Below, in pieces: positions 45,212 through 53,055 of a DNA stretch of 64,000 nucleotides; within the stretch, counting starts at the first letter, position 1, and every line of letters starts with the position of its first letter. The DNA comes from Flavobacterium odoriferum. Its GTDB lineage: Bacteria > Bacteroidota > Bacteroidia > Flavobacteriales > Flavobacteriaceae. The translations under genes and the position numbers were made by a program. The notes beneath the pieces were generated by a model. That model searched no databases. It had not been told where the DNA came from and saw nothing but the letters and a program-made list of their open reading frames with translations. The stretch lies in the NCBI RefSeq assembly GCF_025499515.1, contig NZ_JAMKFA010000008.1, positions 80,001 through 144,000 of the forward strand, read 5' to 3'.

Positions 45212-45787
45212 ATGAGTCATTTTGTTATTGAACAGTGGAAGGAATATCCAATACAAGTTCCAGGTAAGGTTAGATATGCCGTTTCTAATTATGGTAGACT
45301 TAAAAGTTTTACTGATAAAATTGAAAATGGAAAAATTCTAAAAGGCGCTCCTACGGAAGGTTTTCTTTTCTTGCGTTATGTTAGAATGTATAATGGTGAA
45401 AAAAAATACTATTCTCATGCCATACACAAAATGGTTGCAGAGCTTTTTATTTTGAAGGAAAATGAAGACCAAGAATATGTCTTGCATTTAGATTATGATA
45501 AGATGAATAATCAATTATATAATTTAAAATGGGCTACTTATGCAGAAATGCGTGCTCATGGTCACAATAGTCCAGCAGTAAAAGAAGCATTCAAAAAGTT
45601 TCAAGAAAATAACATAAAGCGTGATGGTAGAAAGTTAACTTCTACACAAGTCATGCGAATTAAGTTAAAAATGAAGCGACAAGGTGAAAAGTTCAGCGTT
45701 AGAAAAACCGCAAAAGAATTTAATGTTTCTGAAATGCAAATTTACCGAATAAAAAGCGGAGAAAATTGGGGACATATACAAGTTTAA
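45212..45787 (+). CDS. NUMOD4/HNH-type protein with C-terminal helix-turn-helix
   Basis: A 191-residue protein with the layout of phage and intron homing endonucleases. Residues 6-55 are a NUMOD4-like motif (QWKEYPIQV...RYAVSNYGRLKSF), residues 65-110 an HNH-like region (HKMVAELF, VLHLDYDKMNNQLYNLKW), and residues 140-190 a helix-turn-helix (SVRKTAKEFNVSEMQIYRIK). The HNH part keeps the His, Asp and paired Asn but reads LHLD where active homologues often have NHID, so cleavage activity is doubtful. There is no phage or intron context; it stands alone between the agmatinase-family gene and a lipoprotein gene. It may be a domesticated DNA-binding protein or a solitary selfish gene. Confidence 0.78.
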   Translation: MSHFVIEQWKEYPIQVPGKVRYAVSNYGRLKSFTDKIENGKILKGAPTEGFLFLRYVRMYNGEKKYYSHAIHKMVAELFILKENEDQEYVLHLDYDKMNNQLYNLKWATYAEMRAHGHNSPAVKEAFKKFQENNIKRDGRKLTSTQVMRIKLKMKRQGEKFSVRKTAKEFNVSEMQIYRIKSGENWGHIQV

Positions 45788-45793
45788 TATTTT

Positions 45794-45823
45794 TTTGTCA
45801 AACTGAACTTGTTTCAGTTTCTT
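45794..45823. repeat. REP-like hairpin, TTGTCA frame
   Basis: TTTGTCA leads into AAACTGAA (45800-45807), loop CTTGT, TTCAGTTT (45813-45820), then CTT. The flanks resemble two other small hairpins of this window (56851, 59603). May act as a weak terminator. Confidence 0.55.
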
Positions 45824-45843
45824 AAAGTTTTTAGTTTTATAAT

Positions 45844-46452
45844 ATGAGAAAAGTATTAATGTTATTATTTGGAGTAGTGATTTTACAATTGAGTTTCTCT
45901 TGTAAATCACAATATTCAAAAGTTGAACTAGATAATAACTTTTCGACTGACCAAATCTCTGACTTGAATAAAATAACAGACTTTTTTAAAAACCAAATTT
46001 CTGAAAATAAAAACTCTGATTTTAAGGCTTGTTTTTCAAAAATATTGCCTGAATTATTAGAAAATGGTTGGCAACCGATTTTAACTAAAGTAGACTTTGA
46101 AAAACAAAAAGAACTTTACAATTCTATTTCTAAATCTACATTTGACGAAATATGGGAGTTCGGAAAAGCGACTTATCCAGATACTGGTTTGGAATTAAAA
46201 AATTTAGGTTCAAAATATAATGGGAAATATCAAAAATTTTTGACTGAACTTGGTAAAAATAACCCGGAAGTTAAAAATTATGCGGATAGACTTATTGAAG
46301 CTGGAGATTTTGAATCAGTAGGCATGTTACAACAAAGTATTTATAATAACCCGAAAGAATTCGATTTAAATGATCCGAATATTCAGTTGTTAATTACAAT
46401 TCATTATTTAACTCTTAATGATCAACAAAAAAGAACTGATAAATGGGAATAA
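45844..46452 (+). CDS. Lipoprotein of unknown function
   Basis: A 202-residue protein not matching a family I know. The N-terminus MRKVLMLLFGVVILQLSFSC is a lipoprotein signal with Cys at residue 20 (LSFSCKS), so the product should be anchored in the inner or outer membrane. The mature part is polar and mainly helical (DLNKITDFFKNQISENKNSD, KYQKFLTELGKNNPEVKNYA), with no enzyme motif. A hairpin with a T tract follows the stop. The gene is in a stretch of otherwise unconnected single genes and may be an accessory acquisition. Existence as a gene is well supported by signal, codon pattern and terminator; function is not. Confidence 0.72.
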   Translation: MRKVLMLLFGVVILQLSFSCKSQYSKVELDNNFSTDQISDLNKITDFFKNQISENKNSDFKACFSKILPELLENGWQPILTKVDFEKQKELYNSISKSTFDEIWEFGKATYPDTGLELKNLGSKYNGKYQKFLTELGKNNPEVKNYADRLIEAGDFESVGMLQQSIYNNPKEFDLNDPNIQLLITIHYLTLNDQQKRTDKWE

Positions 46453-46479
46453 TATTAAGTTAATAAATGTATTACAAAC

Positions 46480-46505
46480 CAAAGTCTAAAAAGCTTTGTT
46501 TTTTT
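46480..46505 (+). terminator. Probable terminator after the lipoprotein gene
   Basis: CAAAG (46480-46484) pairs with CTTTG (46494-46498), extendable past one mismatch, followed by T7. It overlaps the stop of the convergent photolyase gene. Confidence 0.5.
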
Positions 46506-48036
46506 ATAAATTATTGATATCCTCCAAAATCGAAATCGCTTTTTCTTTCGTTGCGGCTAATTCTTCTGGTTTCATTTTTCTTAGTAAGGCTAACATCATG
46601 CTCATTCTTTGATTATTGGCAAAATGTTGTTTTTTCTCATCTAAAAAATGCCAATACAAACTGTTAAACGGACACGCTTTTTCGCCCAATTTCTCTTTTA
46701 CTTTGTAATGACAGCTGCCACAGTAATTGCTCATTTTATTAATGTAACTTCCCGAAGAAACATAAGGTTTCGTTGCCACAATTCCACCATCAGCATATTG
46801 ACTCATGCCACGAGTATTCGGCATTTCTACCCATTCAATCGCATCAATGTAAACACCTAAATACCAAGCGTCAACTGCATCAGGATGCAATTGTGCTAAC
46901 AAAGAAAAATTGCCAATAACCATTAGTCGCTGAATATGATGGGCATACGCTTCCGATAAACTTTGGGAAATTGAATGTTGCATGCATTTCATTTTGGTTT
47001 TTCCGGTCCAAAAGAAATCAGGTAATGGATTTTGGTTTTCTAATGCGTTCATTTGGGCATAATTGGGCATTTCTTTCCAATAAATTCCTCTAACATATTC
47101 GCGCCAACCAATAATTTGTCGGACAAAACCTTCTACTTGCGCCAATTCAGTGGTTTCTTGATTTTCATAATAATACGAAATTACCGCATCAACAACTTCT
47201 TTCGGACTAATCATTTTGGAATTCATCGCAAAAGACAAACGGGAATGAAACAGAAATTTGTGTCCAGAAAATAAAGCATCTTGATACGTTCCAAAATGCT
47301 CCAACAAATGCTCACAGAAATAGTCAATCAATTGCAAACTTTCGTTTCTGGAAGTCGGCCAATTGAAATTTTTTACATCAATACTTCCAAAAGTGGTGAT
47401 GTTTTGCGCTTCAATTTCGGCAATAAGTTCACTCACATTTTTATGAAATTCCAAAGGAAACGGAATCGGAACTTCGTTTTTATATTGATTACGGTTGTTA
47501 TGGTCAAAGTTCCATTTTCCATCTAACGGTTGATCACCCACAATTAGAACATCGTGTTTTTTTCGCATCATACGATAGAAACTTTCCATCAAAAGTTGCT
47601 TTTTCCCTTTGAAAAAATCCGCTAGTTCATTTCTAGAAGTATAAAAATGTTCAGAATCAACGGCTTTTGTTGGAATAGAAAGTTTTTCACAGATAGATTT
47701 CAATTGTTCATCTAAACGATATTCATCTGGAAATTGGTATTCAAATTGCTCGATTGTATTCTTTTCAACCAAATCCAAAATCAATTGTTCCAAATTCTGA
47801 GGATTATTCGCATCCGAAATTTTGTAATAAATAACCTGATGACCTCGTTTTGTCAATTCTTCCGAAAAATTTCGCATAGCAAGAAAAAATGCCACGACTT
47901 TTTGAATGTGATGTTTCACATAATCCGTTTCCTGACGCATTTCTGTCATCACATACATCACATTCGGATTGACTTCTTCAAACCAAGAATGTTGTGAATT
48001 GAGTTGGTCGCCCAAAAGTAATCGAAGTGTTTTCAT
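46504..48036 (-). CDS. Iron-sulfur bacterial cryptochrome/(6-4) photolyase family protein
   Basis: A 510-residue FAD protein of the FeS-BCP group that includes the (6-4) photolyase PhrB and CryB. The N-terminus LRLLLGDQLNSQHSWFEEV and KVVAFFLAMRNF are characteristic of this branch, which does not resemble class I photolyases. Four cysteines fit the [4Fe-4S] site: one in KMKCMQHSISQ and three in YCGSCHYKVKEKLGEKACPF. FAD-domain signatures include VEGFVRQIIGWREYVRGIYW and NFSLLAQLHPDAVDAWYLGV. It should repair UV (6-4) photoproducts or sense blue light. It directly abuts the cryptochrome DASH gene upstream and is the last gene of a four-gene light-related operon. Confidence 0.93.
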   Translation of the reverse strand: MKTLRLLLGDQLNSQHSWFEEVNPNVMYVMTEMRQETDYVKHHIQKVVAFFLAMRNFSEELTKRGHQVIYYKISDANNPQNLEQLILDLVEKNTIEQFEYQFPDEYRLDEQLKSICEKLSIPTKAVDSEHFYTSRNELADFFKGKKQLLMESFYRMMRKKHDVLIVGDQPLDGKWNFDHNNRNQYKNEVPIPFPLEFHKNVSELIAEIEAQNITTFGSIDVKNFNWPTSRNESLQLIDYFCEHLLEHFGTYQDALFSGHKFLFHSRLSFAMNSKMISPKEVVDAVISYYYENQETTELAQVEGFVRQIIGWREYVRGIYWKEMPNYAQMNALENQNPLPDFFWTGKTKMKCMQHSISQSLSEAYAHHIQRLMVIGNFSLLAQLHPDAVDAWYLGVYIDAIEWVEMPNTRGMSQYADGGIVATKPYVSSGSYINKMSNYCGSCHYKVKEKLGEKACPFNSLYWHFLDEKKQHFANNQRMSMMLALLRKMKPEELAATKEKAISILEDINNL

Positions 48037-49329
48037 TTAAAATAATTCAGGAATTAACCACATTTTTTGAAATTTTCCATCGCCATCATACATTTCTGCT
48101 TGGCGTTTGATGTTGAATTTTCTATCTCTTGGATCGTTTCCAACACCAGCATTGTACATCCAATTGCCATAATTGCTATGCACATCGTAATCAATCAACA
48201 TACTTTCAAAATAAGCCGCACCAATGCGCCAATCTTGCTCCCATTCTTTTGCCCAATAACTCGCTACATTTTGACGACCGCGATTGCTCATCCAACCTGT
48301 TTTTTGTAATTCAATCATGTTGGCATTTACAAAATGTTCGGGTGTAGTGCCGTTCGTCCATTGATTGAAAGCTTTGGTGTTTTGGTTCCAATGATATTCT
48401 TTTTGTAAAATACCGTTCAATTGGAAAATTTTATTGCCATGTTTTAATGAGATATATTTGAAATAATCGCGCCAAATCAACTCGAAAATTAACCAATACG
48501 TATCTTCGTTTTTGACTACTTTTTTCTCAAATTGTTGCACTTCCCAATAAATCATACGTGCCGAAATGCTTCCATTTGCCAACCAAGCCGAAAGTTTTGA
48601 ACTGTAATCTTTTCCTACTAAACCATTTCGAGTTTTCTTGTAAACAGCTAATTTTTTGGTATCCCAAAAGTACTCTTTGATTCTTTTTTTAGCTTGATTT
48701 TCGCCACCTTTAAATGGGAATGCGGTTTTATTTGGTTGCTTGAAATCTTCAAAACCTAAATCTTCCAAAGTTGGAATAGTAGTTTTTTCTTCAATTACAT
48801 TAGCAATTGGTTTCGCTGAGATGGAAACGGTTGGTCGCACTCGAATTTTTTTTTCCAATTGCTTTCTGAACTCCGTAAAAACTTCTGGTATTTTATCCCA
48901 ATCTTCATACGGGATATCATCAGGATGAAATAGAAATTGGTCGTAATATGTTTTCCAATTCACTGCTGGAATTAAATTGCGAACTTCAGTTGCTACATCC
49001 ACTTCTTCTTGCGTCCATTCTTTTTGACAATAAATGGTATCAATTTGATATTTGGCGGCTATTTCCGGAATTAATTGTTCGGGATAACCGTAATAAACTA
49101 ATAAGGAGATATTCTTCTCCGCTAAATTTTGTTGTAATTCGGCTAAAGTTTCTAAAAGAAATTGGGTTCTAAATTTTTCTGTTTTCTTGAAACCGTATTG
49201 CGTTGTTTCGAAATGTCTTGGATCTAAACAATAAATGCCAATTACTTTTTCATTTTCCCTACAAGCATTGTACAAAGAATGATTGTCAATCGTGCGCAAA
49301 TCGTTTCTAAACCATATTAATCCGTTCAT
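48037..49329 (-). CDS. Cryptochrome DASH
   Basis: A 430-residue photolyase/cryptochrome of the DASH type, which repairs cyclobutane dimers mainly in single-stranded DNA. ATG 49329 gives the typical MNGLIWFRNDLRTIDNHSLY; the two upstream methionines would extend into a nonamer repeat. After the photolyase alpha/beta domain, the FAD domain shows YKKTRNGLVGKDYSSKLSAW, ISARMIYWEVQQFE, FELIWRDYFKYISLKHG, WMSNRGRQNVASYWAKEWEQ and DYDVHSNYGNWMYNAGVGND, all DASH-typical. It follows a DUF2256 gene, a very common partner of this family, and its stop touches the start of the Fe-S photolyase gene. Confidence 0.95.
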   Translation of the reverse strand: MNGLIWFRNDLRTIDNHSLYNACRENEKVIGIYCLDPRHFETTQYGFKKTEKFRTQFLLETLAELQQNLAEKNISLLVYYGYPEQLIPEIAAKYQIDTIYCQKEWTQEEVDVATEVRNLIPAVNWKTYYDQFLFHPDDIPYEDWDKIPEVFTEFRKQLEKKIRVRPTVSISAKPIANVIEEKTTIPTLEDLGFEDFKQPNKTAFPFKGGENQAKKRIKEYFWDTKKLAVYKKTRNGLVGKDYSSKLSAWLANGSISARMIYWEVQQFEKKVVKNEDTYWLIFELIWRDYFKYISLKHGNKIFQLNGILQKEYHWNQNTKAFNQWTNGTTPEHFVNANMIELQKTGWMSNRGRQNVASYWAKEWEQDWRIGAAYFESMLIDYDVHSNYGNWMYNAGVGNDPRDRKFNIKRQAEMYDGDGKFQKMWLIPELF

Positions 49330-49333
49330 AATT

Positions 49334-49356
49334 TTAAACATATAAGTCACATAAGT
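49334..49356 (-). repeat. Nonamer motif, copy 2
   Basis: On the minus strand: ACTTATGTG, ACTTATATG, TTTAA. It lies immediately before the cryptochrome DASH start codon. Confidence 0.6.
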
Positions 49357-49477
49357 TTTCTTTACGGAATAACTTTGTGAAAAAGTTCATAAAAGATTTT
49401 AAAGATTTTTCTTATTTCTTAAATCTGTGTTCCTTATTTTTTGTTTGATTATTGATTTTGCCCTTGAACTTGATTTT

Positions 49478-49615
49478 TTAAATTTTATTCATTCTGCATT
49501 TATCACTACAATACACTACTTCTTCCCAGTTTTTCTCCCATTTTTTTCGCCAAGAAAACGGTCGGTTACAGGTTTTACAAATTTTTTCGGGAAGATTTAC
49601 TTTTTTATGTGCCAT
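49478..49615 (-). CDS. DUF2256 small zinc-binding protein
   Basis: A 45-residue gene on the minus strand, read directly from the sequence. The product begins [20 protein letters not shown] and ends SDKCRMNKI, with four cysteines as CKTC and, 19 residues on, CSDKC; between them is the Trp-rich segment [16 protein letters not shown]. This is the DUF2256 pattern, presumably one zinc ion. DUF2256 genes are regularly found next to cryptochrome/photolyase genes, but the role is unknown. The ATG overlaps the flavin reductase stop (TAATG), and cryptochrome DASH follows after about 150 bases. Confidence 0.9.
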   Translation of the reverse strand: MAHKKVNLPEKICKTCNRPFSWRKKWEKNWEEVVYCSDKCRMNKI

Positions 49616-50250
49616 TATAACATCGAAGTTGATGGTTTATCTGGTCGCGCATAGTGAAATCTATCTGCTAATTTTGGAACAGCATAACCATCTAAACCGT
49701 TAATTGCAATCACATTTCCTCTGTCTAATTGCATCCAATTATCATCATGAAAAAGTTTTTCATCAGCATAAATGGTTTCAATAGAAGCAATGATATGAAT
49801 ACAATCGTTTTCTTCAATTTTGTATTCGTTCACATATTTGCATAACAATTGCACTGGACTTCCTTTTACGAAAGGTACTTTGTGATTGTCAATAAATTCA
49901 GGTTCTAAATTGGTTTTATCAAATTCTGAAATGTGTTCTTGATAACTTGAAGACGTATGATGCGCATCAGCAATCATTTCTTCTGTAATATGATTTATGG
50001 TAAAGAATCCAGATTCTTTTATATTTTTATAAGTATCTCTTGGAACCGTCGTAGGTCTTAAAATAAATCCTAACAAGGGTGGTTCGCTTCCCAAATGCGT
50101 AACGCTGCTGAAAACCGCAACATTTAAAACACCTTCCGTTGAAACCGTTCCAATTAAATTAGCGGATTTATAACCGGTAACACAATTTACTAAGTTCAGT
50201 CGCGGCACTTTTGACATATAGAATAATTCGTCTTTCGTAAATTTTTTCAT
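49615..50250 (-). CDS. Flavin reductase family protein (FMN-binding split barrel)
   Basis: A 211-residue flavoprotein of the flavin reductase-like split-barrel family. The N-terminal part [20 protein letters not shown] and the flavin-binding block [20 protein letters not shown], with [18 protein letters not shown] after it, are characteristic. Such proteins reduce flavin with NAD(P)H or act as small oxidoreductases. It opens the operon with DUF2256, cryptochrome DASH and the Fe-S photolyase, all on the minus strand with overlapping or close junctions. Supplying reduced flavin to the two FAD photoreceptors is an attractive but unproven role. Divergent from kynurenine 3-monooxygenase. Confidence 0.9.
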   Translation of the reverse strand: MKKFTKDELFYMSKVPRLNLVNCVTGYKSANLIGTVSTEGVLNVAVFSSVTHLGSEPPLLGFILRPTTVPRDTYKNIKESGFFTINHITEEMIADAHHTSSSYQEHISEFDKTNLEPEFIDNHKVPFVKGSPVQLLCKYVNEYKIEENDCIHIIASIETIYADEKLFHDDNWMQLDRGNVIAINGLDGYAVPKLADRFHYARPDKPSTSML

Positions 50251-50365
50251 AACAATTTTTATTCAAAGATACATTTTGTTTAACTAATATTGAAAATAAT
50301 TAAACAAAATTTAAACTCAAAATGAAAAATCTAATAAAAGTCGGGCTTAGAAATTTATTATTCCG

Positions 50366-50373
50366 TATTTTTG
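50366..50373 (+). promoter_or_regulatory. kmo -7 promoter element
   Basis: TATTTTTG matches TAnnTTTG, 26 bases before ATG 50400. Its position supports that ATG rather than the in-frame ATG at 50322 upstream. Confidence 0.55.
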
Positions 50374-50399
50374 CAGTCCAAATTTTTACAAAAGTCTTC

Positions 50400-51740
50400 A
50401 TGCAAACGCCACAAAAAATTGCTGTTGTAGGTTCTGGATTAGTAGGAACTTTATTGGCAATCTATTTAAAAAGAGCCGGACATACAGTACATGTTTTCGA
50501 CAGAAGTCCAGATATTAGAACGGTTGAGTTTTCAGGTCGTTCCATTAATTTGGTGATGTCAAATCGCGGTTGGAAAGCATTAGAAGATGTGGGTTTAGAT
50601 GAAGAAATTCGAAAAATCGGAATTCCAGTTGATAAAAGAGCCATCCATTTACAAGATGGAAAACTAAATTATCAATATTACGGAAAAGAAGGTGAAGCTA
50701 TTTTTTCTCTATCAAGAGGCGTTTTGAATAGAAAAATGGTCGATTTGGCTGAAGCTGAAGGTGTAGAATTCTTTTTTGAACGTAAAATTTGGGATGTAAT
50801 GTTAGCTACTGCAACTTTGTGGGAAGGCGAAACGGAACAAGGTGATTGGACCGAGTTAAAATACGATAAAGTTTTTGGAGCCGATGGTGCTTTTTCGAGA
50901 ATTAGACACAGAATGCAACGTCAATCGATGTTTGATTATTCGCAAGAGTTCATGAAAATTGGTTATAAAGAATTGCATATTCCTGCTAATGCAGATGGTT
51001 CTCCAAAAATCGATATTCATTCCTTACACATTTGGCCAAGAGGAAATTTCATGTTGATGGGATTGGCTAATTTAGACAACTCGTTTACTTGTACTTTGTT
51101 CATGCCAATTGAAGGCGAAAATTCGTTTGAATCGTTAACCAACGAAGAAAAATTAGTTTCGTTTTTTGCGAATTATTTTCCAGATACAAAAGATGTAATT
51201 CCAGATTTAGTGCGTGACTTTTTCAGAAATCCGAACAGTTATTTGGCGATTATGAAATGTTTCCCTTGGACATTTAACGATAAAATTGCTTTAATTGGTG
51301 ATTCTGCTCATGCAATTGTCCCTTTTTACGGTCACGGAATGAATGCGGGTTTTGAAGATATCACGATTCTGAATGAATTAATGCAACAATATGGCGATGA
51401 TTGGGATAGAATTTTCAAAGAATACGAAATTTCAAGAAAACCAAATGCAGATGCCATTGCTGAACTTTCGAGACGAAATTTCGAAGAAATGAGTGCCAAA
51501 ACTGCGGATGCTAATTTTTTATTGCAAAAGAAAATCGAAAAATGGTTTTCCGACAAACATCCAGAAAAATGGATGCCGTTATATAGTAGAGTAACTTTTA
51601 GTTTACAACCTTATTCAGAAGCCATGGCAATTGGAGATTTTCAAAATGAAATCATGCAAGAAGTTTTGAAAATGGATAATATTCGAGAAAATTGGAATTC
51701 AGAGGAAGTTGAAAATAAGATTTTGGAATTATTAGAATAG
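50400..51740 (+). CDS. kmo: Kynurenine 3-monooxygenase
   Basis: FAD-dependent hydroxylase converting L-kynurenine to 3-hydroxykynurenine with NADPH and oxygen. ATG 50400 (MQTPQKIAVVGSGLVGTLLA) places the GxGxxG dinucleotide fold at the very N-terminus, as in the family; the frame upstream to 50322 contains the promoter. 446 residues. Other marks: FSGRSINLVMSNRGWKAL, the FADGAFSRIR-type motif as VFGADGAFSRIRHRM, and the GD motif KIALIGDSAHAIVPFYGHGM. With KynU (40733) it gives 3-hydroxyanthranilate, the precursor of quinolinate and NAD. Whether the organism has the first enzymes of the pathway cannot be seen here. Confidence 0.95.
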   Translation: MQTPQKIAVVGSGLVGTLLAIYLKRAGHTVHVFDRSPDIRTVEFSGRSINLVMSNRGWKALEDVGLDEEIRKIGIPVDKRAIHLQDGKLNYQYYGKEGEAIFSLSRGVLNRKMVDLAEAEGVEFFFERKIWDVMLATATLWEGETEQGDWTELKYDKVFGADGAFSRIRHRMQRQSMFDYSQEFMKIGYKELHIPANADGSPKIDIHSLHIWPRGNFMLMGLANLDNSFTCTLFMPIEGENSFESLTNEEKLVSFFANYFPDTKDVIPDLVRDFFRNPNSYLAIMKCFPWTFNDKIALIGDSAHAIVPFYGHGMNAGFEDITILNELMQQYGDDWDRIFKEYEISRKPNADAIAELSRRNFEEMSAKTADANFLLQKKIEKWFSDKHPEKWMPLYSRVTFSLQPYSEAMAIGDFQNEIMQEVLKMDNIRENWNSEEVENKILELLE

Positions 51741-51779
51741 AATAGTTCGTTTAAAATAAATTCGATTTAATTTCTGTAT

Positions 51780-52307
51780 TTATTTTTTAAGATTACCTTT
51801 TGGAATTTCGATTTTTAAAATTTCAAAATTAGATTTTCGATATGTTATTCTAACTTTTAATCCATTTCGAAAAAAATCAGATCTATTTCCACCAAAATGG
51901 CCAAATTGAAAAATAGAATTGTCCAAGTATTGAAATTTTAATTTTCCAACCATAAAACTTTCGGAAGTTTGTTTACCATTTCTAACAAAGACAACCTCTC
52001 TTTTGTATTCTGATATTATACCTTCAATCTTATCTACATATTGCGATTCTAAGAAAGCATTAATTCTATTTTCACTATTGTCAATGTAAAAGAATTTTAA
52101 ATAAATAAAAGAAATAATAGAGATAAAAAATATTGTAATTAATGATATTGTTACAATATTTTTTTCAATTTTGTCAGTTACCTTATTAAATTTCAAAAAT
52201 AATATTAGTAATGTTAGTGATAATAACGCAGCAATTAGACATATTGTATATGGCTTTATAGAATTTGTTGGCGCATCTAAAATTGACCAATATGTTTCGT
52301 AAGTCAT
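51780..52307 (-). CDS. Membrane protein of unknown function
   Basis: A 175-residue protein not recognised. Two hydrophobic helices lie close together near the N-terminus (TICLIAALLSLTLLILFLKF and NIVTISLITIFFISIISFIY), followed by a soluble C-terminal domain of about 95 residues with strands and a basic end (GLKVRITYRKSNFEILKIEI). There are no catalytic motifs. It starts nine bases before the cupin gene's stop on the same strand and may be the distal gene of the unit that includes the cupin, DMT-family and HerA-like genes. The codon composition is more AT-rich than in its neighbours, as often with accessory genes. Confidence 0.7.
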   Translation of the reverse strand: MTYETYWSILDAPTNSIKPYTICLIAALLSLTLLILFLKFNKVTDKIEKNIVTISLITIFFISIISFIYLKFFYIDNSENRINAFLESQYVDKIEGIISEYKREVVFVRNGKQTSESFMVGKLKFQYLDNSIFQFGHFGGNRSDFFRNGLKVRITYRKSNFEILKIEIPKGNLKK

Positions 52308-52316
52308 TTTCTTATT

Positions 52317-52682
52317 TTAATTTTCTTCTCTATTCACCAAATCCATACTAAAAGCTGGCGTACAAATCGCCAAATATTCGCAAGGTTCATCAAATGGATT
52401 TGAATATTGAACACGAGTATTTTTCTCAATTTTAATCGATTGACCTGCTTCTAAGACTATCGTTTCATCTTCAATAATAAATTGCTTTTTACCTTTAATG
52501 ATATACGTGTATTCATAAAATTCTGGAGTTTGAAAAGGTTCGCTCCAACCTGGTGGTGCTATCATATGTGCAATCGAAATTGCGGAATTATTTGTGGTTG
52601 CCAATCCGTGATGTTCTTCAATTAATTTACCATCAGTGGTTGGAACTACGAACGGTGCTTTTTGGATAAAATATTTTTTCAT
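52317..52682 (-). CDS. Cupin domain protein
   Basis: A 121-residue single-domain cupin. The strand pattern is evident: EHHGLATTNNSAISIAHMIA, PEFYEYTYIIKGKKQFIIED with the cupin-1 Glu and Gly positions, ETIVLEAGQSIKIEKNTRVQ and PCEYLAICTPAFS. The metal-binding histidines of enzymatic cupins are largely absent from the first motif, so a sensing or isomerase-like role is as likely as metal catalysis. It lies four bases downstream of the DMT-family gene. A specific substrate cannot be assigned. Confidence 0.82.
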   Translation of the reverse strand: MKKYFIQKAPFVVPTTDGKLIEEHHGLATTNNSAISIAHMIAPPGWSEPFQTPEFYEYTYIIKGKKQFIIEDETIVLEAGQSIKIEKNTRVQYSNPFDEPCEYLAICTPAFSMDLVNREEN

Positions 52683-52686
52683 TTTG

Positions 52687-53055
52687 TTACTTCTTAAAAA
52701 TAAAATAAACCGCCAATACTAAAAAACAAAATCCCACTGCGTGATTCCATTTGAAAGTTTCGTTCTTAAAGAAAACCATCGAGAAAATCACAAAGATTAC
52801 TAAAGTTATGACTTCTTGAATCACTTTTAATTGCATCAGAGAAAATGGTCCACCATTGCCTTGGTAACCAATTTTATTCGCAGGAACTTGAAAGAAATAT
52901 TCAAACAAAGCCAATCCCCAACTGATTAATACAACGGTTATTAATCCGGCGTTTTCGAACCATTTTAATTCTTTAAATTTTAGATGACCATACCACGCCA
53001 ACGTCATGAAAACATTGGAAAGGATAAGTAATCCAATTGTAATAAATCCTTTCAT
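52687..53055 (-). CDS. DMT family (DUF486) small membrane protein
   Basis: A 122-residue inner-membrane protein with four predicted helices: GFITIGLLILSNVFMTLAWY, AGLITVVLISWGLALFEYFF, MQLKVIQEVITLVIFVIFSM and HAVGFCFLVLAVYFIFKK. The sequence ALFEYFFQVPANKIGYQGNG between helices 2 and 3 is characteristic of the DUF486 group of the drug/metabolite transporter superfamily. Proteins of this size act as dimers; cargo is unknown. Its start overlaps the stop of the HerA-like ATPase gene by one base. Confidence 0.88.
   Translation of the reverse strand: MKGFITIGLLILSNVFMTLAWYGHLKFKELKWFENAGLITVVLISWGLALFEYFFQVPANKIGYQGNGGPFSLMQLKVIQEVITLVIFVIFSMVFFKNETFKWNHAVGFCFLVLAVYFIFKK

Noticed and set aside
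49427..49654. 75-residue + strand ORF over the DUF2256 region
   Set aside because: The opposite strand encodes the four-cysteine DUF2256 protein in operon context, so this is a shadow.
50322..50399. Longer Kmo starting at ATG 50322
   Set aside because: The added segment contains the TATTTTTG promoter element, and the FAD fold would no longer be at the N-terminus.
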